Virus record (IMG/VR): IMGVR_UViG_3300037504_000631
Coordinates: 1 to 40,899 of that record
DNA from: a virus
Reading direction: 5' to 3' (one strand)
DNA length: 40,899 nt
Notes under the pieces: model-generated
The model's database searches: none
What the model saw: only the letters and a program-made list of their open reading frames with translations
What the model was told of the DNA's origin: nothing
Position numbers and translations under genes: made by a program
Part shown: positions 14,819 to 22,384 of the stretch, in pieces
Numbering within the stretch: position 1 is the first letter of the stretch
How the letters are laid out: every line of letters starts with the position of its first letter

Positions 14819-15009
14819 CCAAGCTCGACCTCTACGGCCTCCCCGGCGAGCTGGCAGGTCGTCGAGACGCGCGGGCTCGGGCCGGGGCGACCGGCCCCGT
14901 CGTCGCGAAGCTCCGCGTGGTGCGCTCGACGCTGGTCGTCATGCCGACTGCACCGGTGGAACGCAGGTTTTCGTCGCGCTGTCCGGGCTCGCGAAAGGCC
15001 GCGTGCTGA
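14815..15009 (+). CDS. small basic protein with MTKLDLYG start
   Basis: A 64-residue protein from ATG 14815, overlapping the upstream stop. It opens MTKLDLYGLPGE, nearly the same as the short peptide at 14310, and continues with a basic stretch ending CPGSRKAAC. I do not recognise it. The LDLYG opening appears as a separate shuffled piece in two places 0.5 kb apart. Confidence 0.45.
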   Translation: MTKLDLYGLPGELAGRRDARARAGATGPVVAKLRVVRSTLVVMPTAPVERRFSSRCPGSRKAAC

Positions 15010-15037
15010 TGCTTGCCCACTGCGACGAGCGTTTGGG

Positions 15038-15072
15038 CAGAAAAGCCAGCCATGGGGCTTGGTGCCATGGAC
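15038..15072. repeat. CCATGG hairpin repeat, copy 1
   Basis: CAGAAAAGCCAGCCATGGGG followed by CTTGGTGCCATGGAC, matching the copies near 24849-25551. It lies in the gap between 15009 and 15093. CCATGG occurs twice, and AAGCC can pair with GGCTT. Confidence 0.7.
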
Positions 15073-15092
15073 GACGACGACGGAGGGGTAGA

Positions 15093-15194
15093 ATGAAAAG
15101 AGTCATTCGGGAGCGGGAGCGGATCTGGTTCTCGCCCCATTGTCTATCGCCTGAGTCGCAACCAGAGCAACTGCCACTAGGAGGAGTTGATTGA
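15093..15194 (+). CDS. 33-residue peptide gene
   Basis: ATG 15093 follows CGGAGGGGTAGA, a strong ribosome site. The frame encodes KRVIRERERIWFSPHCLSPE and ends at TGA 15192-15194. It has no recognisable domain; the ribosome site is the main support. Confidence 0.4.
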   Translation: MKRVIRERERIWFSPHCLSPESQPEQLPLGGVD

Positions 15195-15226
15195 TCTTCT
15201 ACAAAATTCGTGGCAAACTCTAACAA

Positions 15227-15766
15227 ATGCCTCCGTGGGAGAGAATCGATGGCGAGGGTGATAAGCCTTACGCTTACTTCAGGACATATCTGATGCAACG
15301 GCCTCCGAGGTCCGTGGCCAGGGTATCTGAAGAACACGATGGGGTCGGATATCCAACGATTAGGCAGTACTCGTCGAAGTACCTCTGGAAAAAAAGGGCC
15401 GCCGCGTGGGACGAGGAGCAGCACATGTCTGAGGATAGAGCGATCATGGATGAGCGGGACCGGATTGCGAGAGAGCAGCTGCGACAACTCGAGCAGATCA
15501 GAGCTGTAGCAGGTGCGGAGATTATCAGAATCGCAAGAACTGCAAAGGAAAAAATAGACGCGGATGAAGAGGTCGTGAAATTTAGGGAAGCGGTCTCAGC
15601 GATCAAGGACGTCGTGCAGCTCGAGCGTCTCATAGCTGGCGAGGCGACAGAGAGGGTTGAGTCTAGCAGCAGTGTAAATTTGGACATATCAGACCTGAGC
15701 CCGAGAGAGAGGGAGGTCCTCATCGATCTGCTTGGACGGGCTGGAGCACTGACTGATGGCGAGTAA
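15227..15766 (+). CDS. small terminase subunit-like protein
   Basis: A 179-residue protein from ATG 15227. The N-terminus (AYFRTYLMQRPPRSVARVSE then YPTIRQYSSKYLWKKRAAAW) is the helix-turn-helix typical of phage small-terminase-like proteins: a Pro-Arg-Ser turn, then 'xTIRxxSSKxxWxxRAAAWD'. The middle is helical (EEVVKFREAVSAIKDVVQL) as expected for an oligomerisation core. It lies upstream of TerL, separated by a ParB-like gene, a methyltransferase-like gene and a reversed gene. Base composition from about 15200 to 16980 is visibly more AT-rich than the flanks. Confidence 0.65.
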   Translation: MPPWERIDGEGDKPYAYFRTYLMQRPPRSVARVSEEHDGVGYPTIRQYSSKYLWKKRAAAWDEEQHMSEDRAIMDERDRIAREQLRQLEQIRAVAGAEIIRIARTAKEKIDADEEVVKFREAVSAIKDVVQLERLIAGEATERVESSSSVNLDISDLSPREREVLIDLLGRAGALTDGE

Positions 15767-16367
15767 AAAAGAAGCACCTGCAGCAGAATGGGTAAGGGTT
15801 GATGACCTTTGCAAGTGGGAGAAAAACCCACGCATCAACGCGAGCGCAATACAGGAGGTGAGAAAGAGCATAGAAAGGTTTGGATTTGGGGCGCCGATTG
15901 TAGCACAGAAGTCGTCGAAACGGGTCATCGCAGGACATACAAGACTGGAGGCAGCAAGGCTCGCTGGGCTCGAGACGGTCCCTGTGAGATACCTCGACCT
16001 CGACGACGAAGATGCCGAGAGCCTTTCGCTGGCGGACAATAAGCTCGGCGAGATCGCGCAGTGGGACATCAGCCGGCTTACTGGGTTTTTGGACGAGGGC
16101 CTCGACCTTGGCGACCTTGGGTGGAGTAATCTCGAGCTCGGCGAGCTCACCGCTGCGAGTAGTCCGGTTATCTCAGATGCGACAGCAAGGAGGACAATAC
16201 AAAATGAACCGACAAAAAGATCAACAATTGTCTCTCTGATGCTACTCGTTGATGACTCGAAGCTGATCGAGGATGCGATCGATGCTGCATCGGGGGGGGA
16301 GGACATCAGCAGGGGTCAGGCAATGATAAAAATCTGCGAGAGGTACCTTGCAAGCGAAAAAGCATAA
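15756..16367 (+). CDS. ParB-like nuclease-domain protein
   Basis: A 203-residue protein whose start overlaps the TerS-like gene by 11 bases. Residues 12-100 form a ParB N-terminal domain: VRVDDLCKWEKNPRIN, then FGFGAPIVAQKSSKRVIAGH, TRLEAARLAGLETVPVRYLD and the SLADNKLGEIAQWD block. In phages such proteins lie next to terminase and methyltransferase genes, and some are nucleases; the exact role is unclear. The C-terminal part is specific (VSLMLLVDDSKLIEDAID). Unlike the decayed ParB tails, this one keeps the N-terminal domain and lacks the HTH tail. Confidence 0.75.
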   Translation: MASKKEAPAAEWVRVDDLCKWEKNPRINASAIQEVRKSIERFGFGAPIVAQKSSKRVIAGHTRLEAARLAGLETVPVRYLDLDDEDAESLSLADNKLGEIAQWDISRLTGFLDEGLDLGDLGWSNLELGELTAASSPVISDATARRTIQNEPTKRSTIVSLMLLVDDSKLIEDAIDAASGGEDISRGQAMIKICERYLASEKA

Positions 16368-17001
16368 CTCAAAAGTGGCTCACAAGCTGCTCGTGAGGCA
16401 GAGGGTCGCTGGACTACTCGGCAACTCTGCCGAGATCCTGGAGACGTTTTCAGGGGAAGGTCTGATGTACGACGGCTGCTGGTCGATGTTCTCTGGGGCA
16501 TGCATCGACAGCGACGCAGCGAAGGCCAGGGACTCGGCGCGTTCACGCCCCCGATGGAGGACGTACTGCGGAGACACAGGGAGGGCACTTTCTGCAGGGT
16601 GGCTCAGCTCGGTCGCGTTTGACGTCGTTGACATTGACCCATACGGCGAGCCGTGGCCGTACGTCCGGGCATTTTTCGATACAGAGAGAGCCATGCCGGA
16701 CCAGTGGTGGCTCATACTCACAGACGGATACTGGCCGCAAATGAACAGATCCGGCATGTCAAAGACCCTGTTTGGCGACAGATGCGGCCAGCGTATTTCT
16801 GGCGTCTCAGCTGCATCTTACATCGAGATGTCAAGGGATTTCATAGGTGGAGAGGCAGAGAGGGTCGGGTTTGTCGTTGGTGGGATGGTTTCACAGAGAC
16901 AGGACAAGAGGACGGCTGGAGTTGGACAGCACGTCGCTCTGATCCAAAGAAACTCTAAAAGAGAGACGCCTGAACTCGAGGAGCTACTTTCTTGGGCTTG
17001 A
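16348..17001 (+). CDS. methyltransferase-like protein (IDPYG motif)
   Basis: A 217-residue protein from TTG 16348 that overlaps the ParB-like gene. FDVVDIDPYGEPWPYVRAFF (about 90-109) resembles the DxDPYG motif of class I methyltransferases such as the Trm1-type. An upstream GNSAEILETFSGEGLMYDG fits a cofactor-loop region, but a clear GxGxG is missing. The target is unknown. Its 3' end overlaps the oppositely oriented DUF5131 gene by 47 bases, so the two transcripts are complementary there. Confidence 0.5.
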   Translation: MQAKKHNSKVAHKLLVRQRVAGLLGNSAEILETFSGEGLMYDGCWSMFSGACIDSDAAKARDSARSRPRWRTYCGDTGRALSAGWLSSVAFDVVDIDPYGEPWPYVRAFFDTERAMPDQWWLILTDGYWPQMNRSGMSKTLFGDRCGQRISGVSAASYIEMSRDFIGGEAERVGFVVGGMVSQRQDKRTAGVGQHVALIQRNSKRETPELEELLSWA

Positions 17002-17746
17002 CGGGATACGCCTGATGGACGACACCGTCAAGGACAGCGAACCTCCCCGCGCGCTTGGCGGCGTGACTGGTGCCACGACCTCCGTGCTGCTTGTGGAAAA
17101 ATGCGATGCCTGCCGTGGCGCAGGCATCGCGAACGACTCGGAACCAGTCGAGCTCTGCGGGACGGGCATTCCAACCGCTTTCGCCGCCAGTGATTACCCA
17201 GCCAACCTTCGCATCAACGAGCTGCGCCGCCAACTCGTCGGCGCTGCCGAGGTCTTCAAGCAGCGGCTCGAACGAGACCATTCGCACGACATCGCTCTCG
17301 ACGGCACCGAGCCCGCGCAGGCGCCGCAGGTGTTTTTTGTCCTCGATGCTCACGCCAGGGATAATGTTCCCTGGAATGGACCCGATAACCCGCTCGATGA
17401 CGGGCCATCTGTCCGCTCGCTTGGTCAGCACCTGGAAGGTATGCCAATGAGCAGACCGCATGGTGCCGAAAACCTCGACGACGAAGCTGTCGGGGATCCC
17501 ATCGTGGAGGAGGTCACTCATCGAGTTGACGAATACCTTTCTTGGCTCATTCCATCTGAGGGGCTCCTTCACCTTGTCCCAGTGGAGGGCAAGGCTGAAG
17601 CCCTCCGCGTACCTAGGATTCCCCATCCGGCGGAGCCGCTCGGCCAGGGGTGCCGCGTAACAGTGGCGACATCCTGGGCTTATCTTGGTGCATCCCGTGG
17701 ATGGATTCCATGTCACCTCGGTCCAGTCGATGCTTGTTTTTCCCAT
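16955..17746 (-). CDS. DUF5131 family (phage Gp37/Gp68-like) protein
   Basis: A 263-residue protein from ATG 17746, preceded by CAGGAGGTAAC. It opens GKTSIDWTEVTWNPSTGCTK with KISPGCRHCYA: the conserved Cys cluster C19-x6-C26-x2-C29 of this family, resembling radical-SAM Fe-S binding. Further family blocks are KVFVNSMSDLLHD, FQVLTKRADRW, IPGVSIEDKKH, MVSFEPLLEDLG, WVITGGESG and FFHKQHGG. The biochemical activity is not established. It is the only leftward gene in the structural half and has its own strong promoter, so it is an accessory gene expressed independently of the late operon. Confidence 0.85.
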   Translation of the reverse strand: MGKTSIDWTEVTWNPSTGCTKISPGCRHCYAAPLAERLRRMGNPRYAEGFSLALHWDKVKEPLRWNEPRKVFVNSMSDLLHDGIPDSFVVEVFGTMRSAHWHTFQVLTKRADRWPVIERVIGSIPGNIIPGVSIEDKKHLRRLRGLGAVESDVVRMVSFEPLLEDLGSADELAAQLVDAKVGWVITGGESGWNARPAELDWFRVVRDACATAGIAFFHKQHGGRGTSHAAKRAGRFAVLDGVVHQAYPVKPKKVAPRVQASLF

Positions 17747-17762
17747 GTTACCTCCTGTTGTA

Positions 17763-17791
17763 ATTATACGTCGCAAGTATGCGACATTCAA
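17763..17791 (-). promoter_or_regulatory. near-consensus sigma70-type promoter with palindrome in the spacer
   Basis: On the minus strand TTGAAT (17791-17786), a 17-base spacer and TATAAT (17768-17763). The spacer contains the perfect palindrome GTCGCA-N4-TGCGAC (17770-17785). It stands just ahead of the ribosome site of the DUF5131 gene. A repressor bound to the palindrome would block the promoter directly. Confidence 0.8.
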
Positions 17792-17812
17792 GGGTTTTCG
17801 TAGGTGCCTCCC

Positions 17813-19297
17813 ATGGCGATAAAGCAGGTCAAGCGACCTGATTTCGATAGAGCATGGGTAGAGGAGGAGGGACTCTCCAGGTTCGTCCGCCTCGCCTGGC
17901 CTCAGGTGATTGCAAAGCCATACATCCATGGGTGGCACATCGATCTGCTCTGCCGCGAGCTCGAGCAATTCTACGCCGGCATGATCCGCAAGATGGTCAT
18001 CATGGTCCCCCCCGGCTCGATGAAGACGCTACTCACAGGCGTTTTTGGACCAGCGTGGGCTTGGATAAAGTCCCCGTCGCTCGGCTTCATCATGACCACC
18101 TACGGACTCAATCTCGGGCTCAAGGCTGCGCGCCAGCATCGTGCATTGATCAACTCGCAGTGGTTCCGCGCGCGCTGGCCCGAGGTATCGATCCCGTACA
18201 AAAACACCCATGCCGCGGCATGGTTCGAGAACATCCGCAAGGGGTTCCGTTTCAGCGGCTCCACCGGCGGCGAAGTCACCGGTCGACATGGCGACGTGCT
18301 CGTCGGCGACGACCTGAACAAGGCGCAGGATGCCATGGGCAACGCAGCGATCAGCTTGACGGCGCTCGACGCAAGCTGGGAGTTCTGGTCGCAGGTGCTT
18401 CCGACGCGCCAGACGGATCCGAGAACGACGAGGCGGCTTCTCATCGGCCAGCGCATACACGAGCGCGACGTCCCCGGCCGGTGGATCGAGAGCGACCCCG
18501 ACGTCCAGGTGGTGTGTCTCCCGCTCCACTACGACCCGGACCACCCCTACGCCCACCAGCACGACCCGCGCGAGCCCGGTGAGCTCCTGTGGCCCGAGCG
18601 GATGCCAGAGTCAGAGGTCGAGGATCTGCGCCGCACCCTCGGCCCTGTCCATGCAGAGGCTCAGCTCGAGCAGCGCCCGGTACCCGTTGGCGGCGGCGTG
18701 TTTAAGCGCGACTGGGTGCGTTTCTGGACGCGGCTCCCCGAGCGCCTCGAGGTCGTCGACTCGTGGGACATGACGTTTGGGGCCACCGGACAGAGCTCGA
18801 GCTGGGTCGTGGGGCAGAAGTGGGGCCGCTCTGGTGCCGACCGCTACCTCATCGACCAGACGCGCGGGCGCGTAGAGTACCCTGCCATGCGCGACATGCT
18901 GCGGACGTTCAGCGCGAAGAAGCCAGTCGCCTCGGTGAAGCTCGTTGAAGACAAGGCGGCCGGCAAGCCCATCGTCCAGGATCTCAGAGGCGAGATCCAC
19001 GGGCTGATCGAGGTCAAGGTCACCGGCGCGAGCGGAGGCAAGCTCGCCCGTGCTCAAGCTACGACCGGCCAGTGGGAGGCCGGGAACGTCTACCTGCCGC
19101 ACCCCACCGATGCTATGCTCCCAGATGGCACGCTGCATCCGTGTCCGTGGGTGCATGACCTGATCGAGCGGCTCTGCACGTTCCGGGGTGTCCCCGGAGA
19201 TGTTGCAGACGAGGTCGACGCTATGAGCCAGGTGCTCAATCGGTGGGAGTCGCACGGGAGCTACGTCGACGACTGGAAAAAGGCGCTGAAATCGTGA
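17813..19297 (+). CDS. terL: terminase large subunit
   Basis: A 494-residue protein (ATG 17813; GTG 17804 adds three residues). The ATPase domain has Walker A VPPGSMKT (65-72) and a Walker B LVGDD (163-167) after the TGGEVTGRHGD segment. The nuclease domain starts VVDSWDMTFGATG and includes VKLVEDKAAGKPIVQDL and a late acidic DVADEVDAMSQVL, as in RNase H-like TerL nucleases. Together with the TerS-like protein it packages DNA into the prohead through the portal. Length is normal for the family. Confidence 0.9.
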   Translation: MAIKQVKRPDFDRAWVEEEGLSRFVRLAWPQVIAKPYIHGWHIDLLCRELEQFYAGMIRKMVIMVPPGSMKTLLTGVFGPAWAWIKSPSLGFIMTTYGLNLGLKAARQHRALINSQWFRARWPEVSIPYKNTHAAAWFENIRKGFRFSGSTGGEVTGRHGDVLVGDDLNKAQDAMGNAAISLTALDASWEFWSQVLPTRQTDPRTTRRLLIGQRIHERDVPGRWIESDPDVQVVCLPLHYDPDHPYAHQHDPREPGELLWPERMPESEVEDLRRTLGPVHAEAQLEQRPVPVGGGVFKRDWVRFWTRLPERLEVVDSWDMTFGATGQSSSWVVGQKWGRSGADRYLIDQTRGRVEYPAMRDMLRTFSAKKPVASVKLVEDKAAGKPIVQDLRGEIHGLIEVKVTGASGGKLARAQATTGQWEAGNVYLPHPTDAMLPDGTLHPCPWVHDLIERLCTFRGVPGDVADEVDAMSQVLNRWESHGSYVDDWKKALKS

Positions 19298-19324
19298 GAC
19301 CATGTGCATACAAAGGAAAAAGCC

Positions 19325-21049
19325 ATGAAATGGGTTGACGTGGTCCGCGACAGGGCCTCTGCGATATGGGATGGGTGGCAGAATGCCACCACGATGCTAG
19401 GTACGGCGCTCGACCCGCAGAAGCATCACGTGCCGGTTGCGAGCGCGTGGCTCGACAACCAGAGTCTCGAGGCGCTCTATTACGGCGGGGGCTACGCGAA
19501 GAAGATCGTGCAGGCGCCGGTAAAAGCCAGCTTTCGCCGAGGATTCAGCCTGACGGCGCCTGCTGACCTCGATCCCGAGGCAGCCCAGCAGCAGCGTGAG
19601 ATGCTCAGCTCGCGAATCTGGGACCTCGAAGTGCAGCGGAAGTTGCAGGAGGCGATCATCTGGGGGCGGCTCTATGGGCGCAGTGGCCTGTTGCTCGGCG
19701 CCGATGATGGCCGCTCGAGCATGCGTCAGCCACTCCGTCCAGAGCGCATTCGCGGCCTTGACTGGGTCGAGGTACTCGAAGCCGATGACTTCTCGGTGCT
19801 CGAGACTCAGGATGACCCCAGAAATCAGGGCTACGGCGAGCCGGACGTGTGGATCGTGCACAGGGCCTCCGGCCGCGGCGAGACCCAAGAGGTGCACTCG
19901 AGCCGTATAATCCTCACTGGTGGCGAGATCACGAGCCGGCGGAAACGTGAGGAGGAGGGCTGGCGTGACCTGTCGGTGCTCCAGGGCGTCTACGACCAGC
20001 TCCAGCGCTACGACCAGGCGATTGCCGGCATCGGGCGCATGCTGCTCGACTCGAGCCAGGCGGTGCTCGGCATTGACGGCCTTGCGAGGATGCTCGCAAG
20101 CGAGGGTACCGAGGTGTTTACGTCAAGGATGCGCATCCTCGAGCTCGCGCGGTCGATTCGCGTCATGCCGATCGATTCTTCGTCGGAGAGCTTTGACTAC
20201 GTCGAGCGCTCGTTCACTGGAGTCGCCGACTCGGTCGACCGCATCATCAACGACGTGGCCGGTGCGGCCGACATGCCGCAGACGGTCCTCTTTGGTCGGG
20301 CACCTGCCGGACTGAACGCCACCGGTGAGAGCGATATCCGGGCATGGTACGACTCGGTGGCCGCAGACCGCGACACGCTCTACACGCCGCTGCTCGAGCG
20401 GATCGTCTACTACGCAGCCATTGCTGCCGGGCTTGACAAGCCTGACAGGTGGGGGATCGAGTGGCCGAGCCTCTGGCAGATGAGCCCGACCGAGAAATCG
20501 GAGCACCAGAAGAGCGTCGCCAAGACAGACAAGATCTACGTAGACATGGGCGCAGTCACCGAGGACGAGGTCGCCATGACGCGGTTCGGGGGTAATGAGT
20601 GGTCCGACGGGCCAATCCAGATCGACTTCGAGATGAGAGAGCGCCTCCGTGCCATGGACATCGAGCGCGCAGCGGAACAGATGACAGACCCCGACGAGCC
20701 AGGCGACGAGGATAGCGAGCCCCAGGATGGTGAAGAAGAGCAAGACGAGCGAGGCGATGCTGAGCGCCGGGACCCGGACGTGGCCGAGGCGCCGCCGGCG
20801 TCGAAGCGAGGAGAGCAGATCGCGCAGTCGGTGACGCTGCCGGCCTCGTGGACGCGCGCCGCGGCTGCCTCGTGGCTGAGAGAGCGCGGCCATCGCTCCG
20901 AGACGCTCGAGCGGCCGAACAGCTCCACCAGATGGCGAGCCAGGCAGTTCAACCCCGAGCATTTCGTCGAGGGCACATTCGCCACCGAGGAGGTCGAGCG
21001 CGGCGTCCAGATCGTCACGGCCGTGGTCGAGGGAGGCGACGATGCGTAG
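19325..21049 (+). CDS. portal protein (DUF1073 family)
   Basis: A 574-residue protein from ATG 19325 with AAAGGAAA as ribosome site. The body has the family blocks YYGGGYAKKIVQAPVKASFRR, WGRLYGRSGLLLGADDG, the ADDFSVLE stretch, and ADMPQTVLFGRAPAGLNATG, typical of DUF1073 portals. After an acidic linker (about 450-500) comes a small extra domain (LPASWTRAAAASWLRERGHR, then ARQFNPEHFVEGTFAT) also seen at the ends of other phage head proteins. It forms the ring through which DNA enters and leaves the head. The stop overlaps the next start by 8 bases. Confidence 0.85.
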   Translation: MKWVDVVRDRASAIWDGWQNATTMLGTALDPQKHHVPVASAWLDNQSLEALYYGGGYAKKIVQAPVKASFRRGFSLTAPADLDPEAAQQQREMLSSRIWDLEVQRKLQEAIIWGRLYGRSGLLLGADDGRSSMRQPLRPERIRGLDWVEVLEADDFSVLETQDDPRNQGYGEPDVWIVHRASGRGETQEVHSSRIILTGGEITSRRKREEEGWRDLSVLQGVYDQLQRYDQAIAGIGRMLLDSSQAVLGIDGLARMLASEGTEVFTSRMRILELARSIRVMPIDSSSESFDYVERSFTGVADSVDRIINDVAGAADMPQTVLFGRAPAGLNATGESDIRAWYDSVAADRDTLYTPLLERIVYYAAIAAGLDKPDRWGIEWPSLWQMSPTEKSEHQKSVAKTDKIYVDMGAVTEDEVAMTRFGGNEWSDGPIQIDFEMRERLRAMDIERAAEQMTDPDEPGDEDSEPQDGEEEQDERGDAERRDPDVAEAPPASKRGEQIAQSVTLPASWTRAAAASWLRERGHRSETLERPNSSTRWRARQFNPEHFVEGTFATEEVERGVQIVTAVVEGGDDA

Positions 21050-21614
21050 CGTGGCGGTATGCCTCACCCTGCTGGCTGTCTCGTGCGGATACCCAGACAG
21101 CGGCTGGATCACATTGGGCGACTACGATGTGGAGCCGGCCGTGCTGCCCGTGGTGCTCGTGCCCGACGGCGACGTCACGGCCGAGGAGCTCGCCGCCGAG
21201 GCCGAGTGGTGGCACGAGCAGACGTGCCCGGGGCTGTTCGAGGTCGAGGACGACGAGGATCTATACCTCGAGCTCGACCTCCTCTACATGACTGACCGCC
21301 CCATCGGCTACGCTCTCATCTACGAGGCCGAGCCGCCGACCGACGAGGCGATACCGGGCTGGACCTCGGCCGGGCCGCTCGGCATGGCGGTGCTCCACAT
21401 CGAGTATGGACAGATCGACTCGGCCGAGGTGATGATCAGCTCTCGGGCCGAGGGCGACTGGCGCCGGCAGACGATTCGCCACGAGCTTGGACACCTGCTC
21501 GGATTGGCCGACGACCCAGACAGCGTCGACGCGGACTCGGTGATGTCCGATCGCGCTGGCTCGAGAGTGACACCAGCTGACCGCGAGCGCGCGTGCTCGC
21601 TCGTCGGCTGGTAG
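21042..21614 (+). CDS. secreted lipoprotein-type metzincin-like protease
   Basis: A 190-residue protein. The N-terminus (MRSVAVCLTLLAVSCGYPDS) is a signal peptide with a lipoprotein-type Cys15, although Ala at -3 is not the usual Leu. HELGHLLGLAD (147-157) is the zinc motif HExxHxxGxxD, with Asp as third ligand as in snapalysin-type metzincins. M168 in SVMSD fits the Met-turn. It should be exported, anchored to a membrane and cleave protein. It is unrelated to head assembly although it lies between portal and head morphogenesis genes and overlaps the portal stop. Host-surface or lysis-related roles are possible. Confidence 0.75.
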   Translation: MRSVAVCLTLLAVSCGYPDSGWITLGDYDVEPAVLPVVLVPDGDVTAEELAAEAEWWHEQTCPGLFEVEDDEDLYLELDLLYMTDRPIGYALIYEAEPPTDEAIPGWTSAGPLGMAVLHIEYGQIDSAEVMISSRAEGDWRRQTIRHELGHLLGLADDPDSVDADSVMSDRAGSRVTPADRERACSLVGW

Positions 21615-21633
21615 CAGCATAGGAGGAGAAGCG

Positions 21634-21930
21634 ATGAACGAGAACCAAGAATCAGAGGACATCGGAGCCGAGGGCATGGACGATGCGTCGGAGCGTGAGC
21701 GTGTGGCATGCATACTGGAGCACGCAGCCAGCATGCTCAGAGCTCACGGCAGCTCTGTCGCCGGTGTCGTTGTCGTGCTGGCAGCCGAGGACGGGGCCGT
21801 GGAGAACGCATACCACGGACAAGACCACATGCGCATGATCGGCGCCTGTCGGATGATGTCGCGCGTGATCGAGGAAATCGTGGCCTCGACCAGAGAGGAC
21901 GCCGTGCACTTGACCGAGGATGAGTCGTGA
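21634..21930 (+). CDS. small helical protein of unknown function
   Basis: A 98-residue protein after a strong ribosome site (AGGAGGAG). It is acidic at both ends with a hydrophobic centre (SSVAGVVVVLAAEDGAVENA) and an HMRMIGACRMMSRVIEEI helix. I do not recognise it. It belongs to the accessory group between the portal and the Mu F-like gene; its stop overlaps the next GTG. Confidence 0.6.
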   Translation: MNENQESEDIGAEGMDDASERERVACILEHAASMLRAHGSSVAGVVVVLAAEDGAVENAYHGQDHMRMIGACRMMSRVIEEIVASTREDAVHLTEDES

Positions 21931-22211
21931 TAACGGGACGGCTCAGGCACGCGAGAACGATTACGGCTGTGTGTGACATGTGTAGTGGTATGGGTATATG
22001 TGCCGAGATCTGCGAGGTCTGCACAGATGATCACCTGCGGCCAGTGGCACATATCTGCCTGCGGTGCTCGGCGCTCATGTGGTCAGTCATCGCCACGGAG
22101 CACCCTCTGAACAAGCCAGTCACCTGGCATTGCACCAGGAGATCGCGTTGGAAAAGCCATCCACGATGGTTTAGTACTATGGACATCGACAACGGAAGGA
22201 GAAGGCAATGA
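21927..22211 (+). CDS. Cys-rich, zinc-binding-type small protein
   Basis: A 94-residue frame from GTG 21927, overlapping the upstream stop (GTGA). CDMCSGMG, CEVC and CLRC form three CxxC pairs, suggesting a zinc-binding fold. The last third runs through the hairpin repeat at 22151-22184, so the original gene may have been shorter or extended by the repeat. Function unknown. Confidence 0.5.
   Translation: MITGRLRHARTITAVCDMCSGMGICAEICEVCTDDHLRPVAHICLRCSALMWSVIATEHPLNKPVTWHCTRRSRWKSHPRWFSTMDIDNGRRRQ
22151..22184. repeat. CCATGG hairpin repeat, diverged copy
   Basis: GAAAAGCCATCCACGATGG followed by TTTAGTACTATGGAC aligns with the repeat family at 15038 and 24849-25551. In the AAAGCC/GGCTTT stem the right arm has changed to GGTTT, which would still pair by G-U. 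Confidence 0.5.
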
Positions 22212-22384
22212 CCAGACGTGAAAGACGACTATTGTTTATCCTGGCCGATGAGATGAGCAAGAGATACGACCTCGGCTACAACGACGAGGAGGCAAGGGCA
22301 CTGAAGTGCTACCTCCAAGAGGAAGCTGACTGGCTCATGAAGGAATTGGATCGTGAGGTCGGCGAGGGCCAGGGCGACGACTGA
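22208..22384 (+). CDS. 58-residue acidic protein
   Basis: ATG 22208 follows GGAAGGAGAAGGCA. The frame (MTRRERRLLFILADEMSKRY, then DEEARALKCYLQEEADWLMK) is helical and ends at TGA 22382-22384, overlapping the next ATG (TGATG). It has no recognisable domain, but the ribosome site and coupling support a real gene. Confidence 0.6.
   Translation: MTRRERRLLFILADEMSKRYDLGYNDEEARALKCYLQEEADWLMKELDREVGEGQGDD

Noticed and set aside
19325-21049. Anti-CBASS Acb1 protein
   Set aside because: DUF1073-type proteins are sometimes labelled this way, but position, length and portal motifs fit a portal protein.
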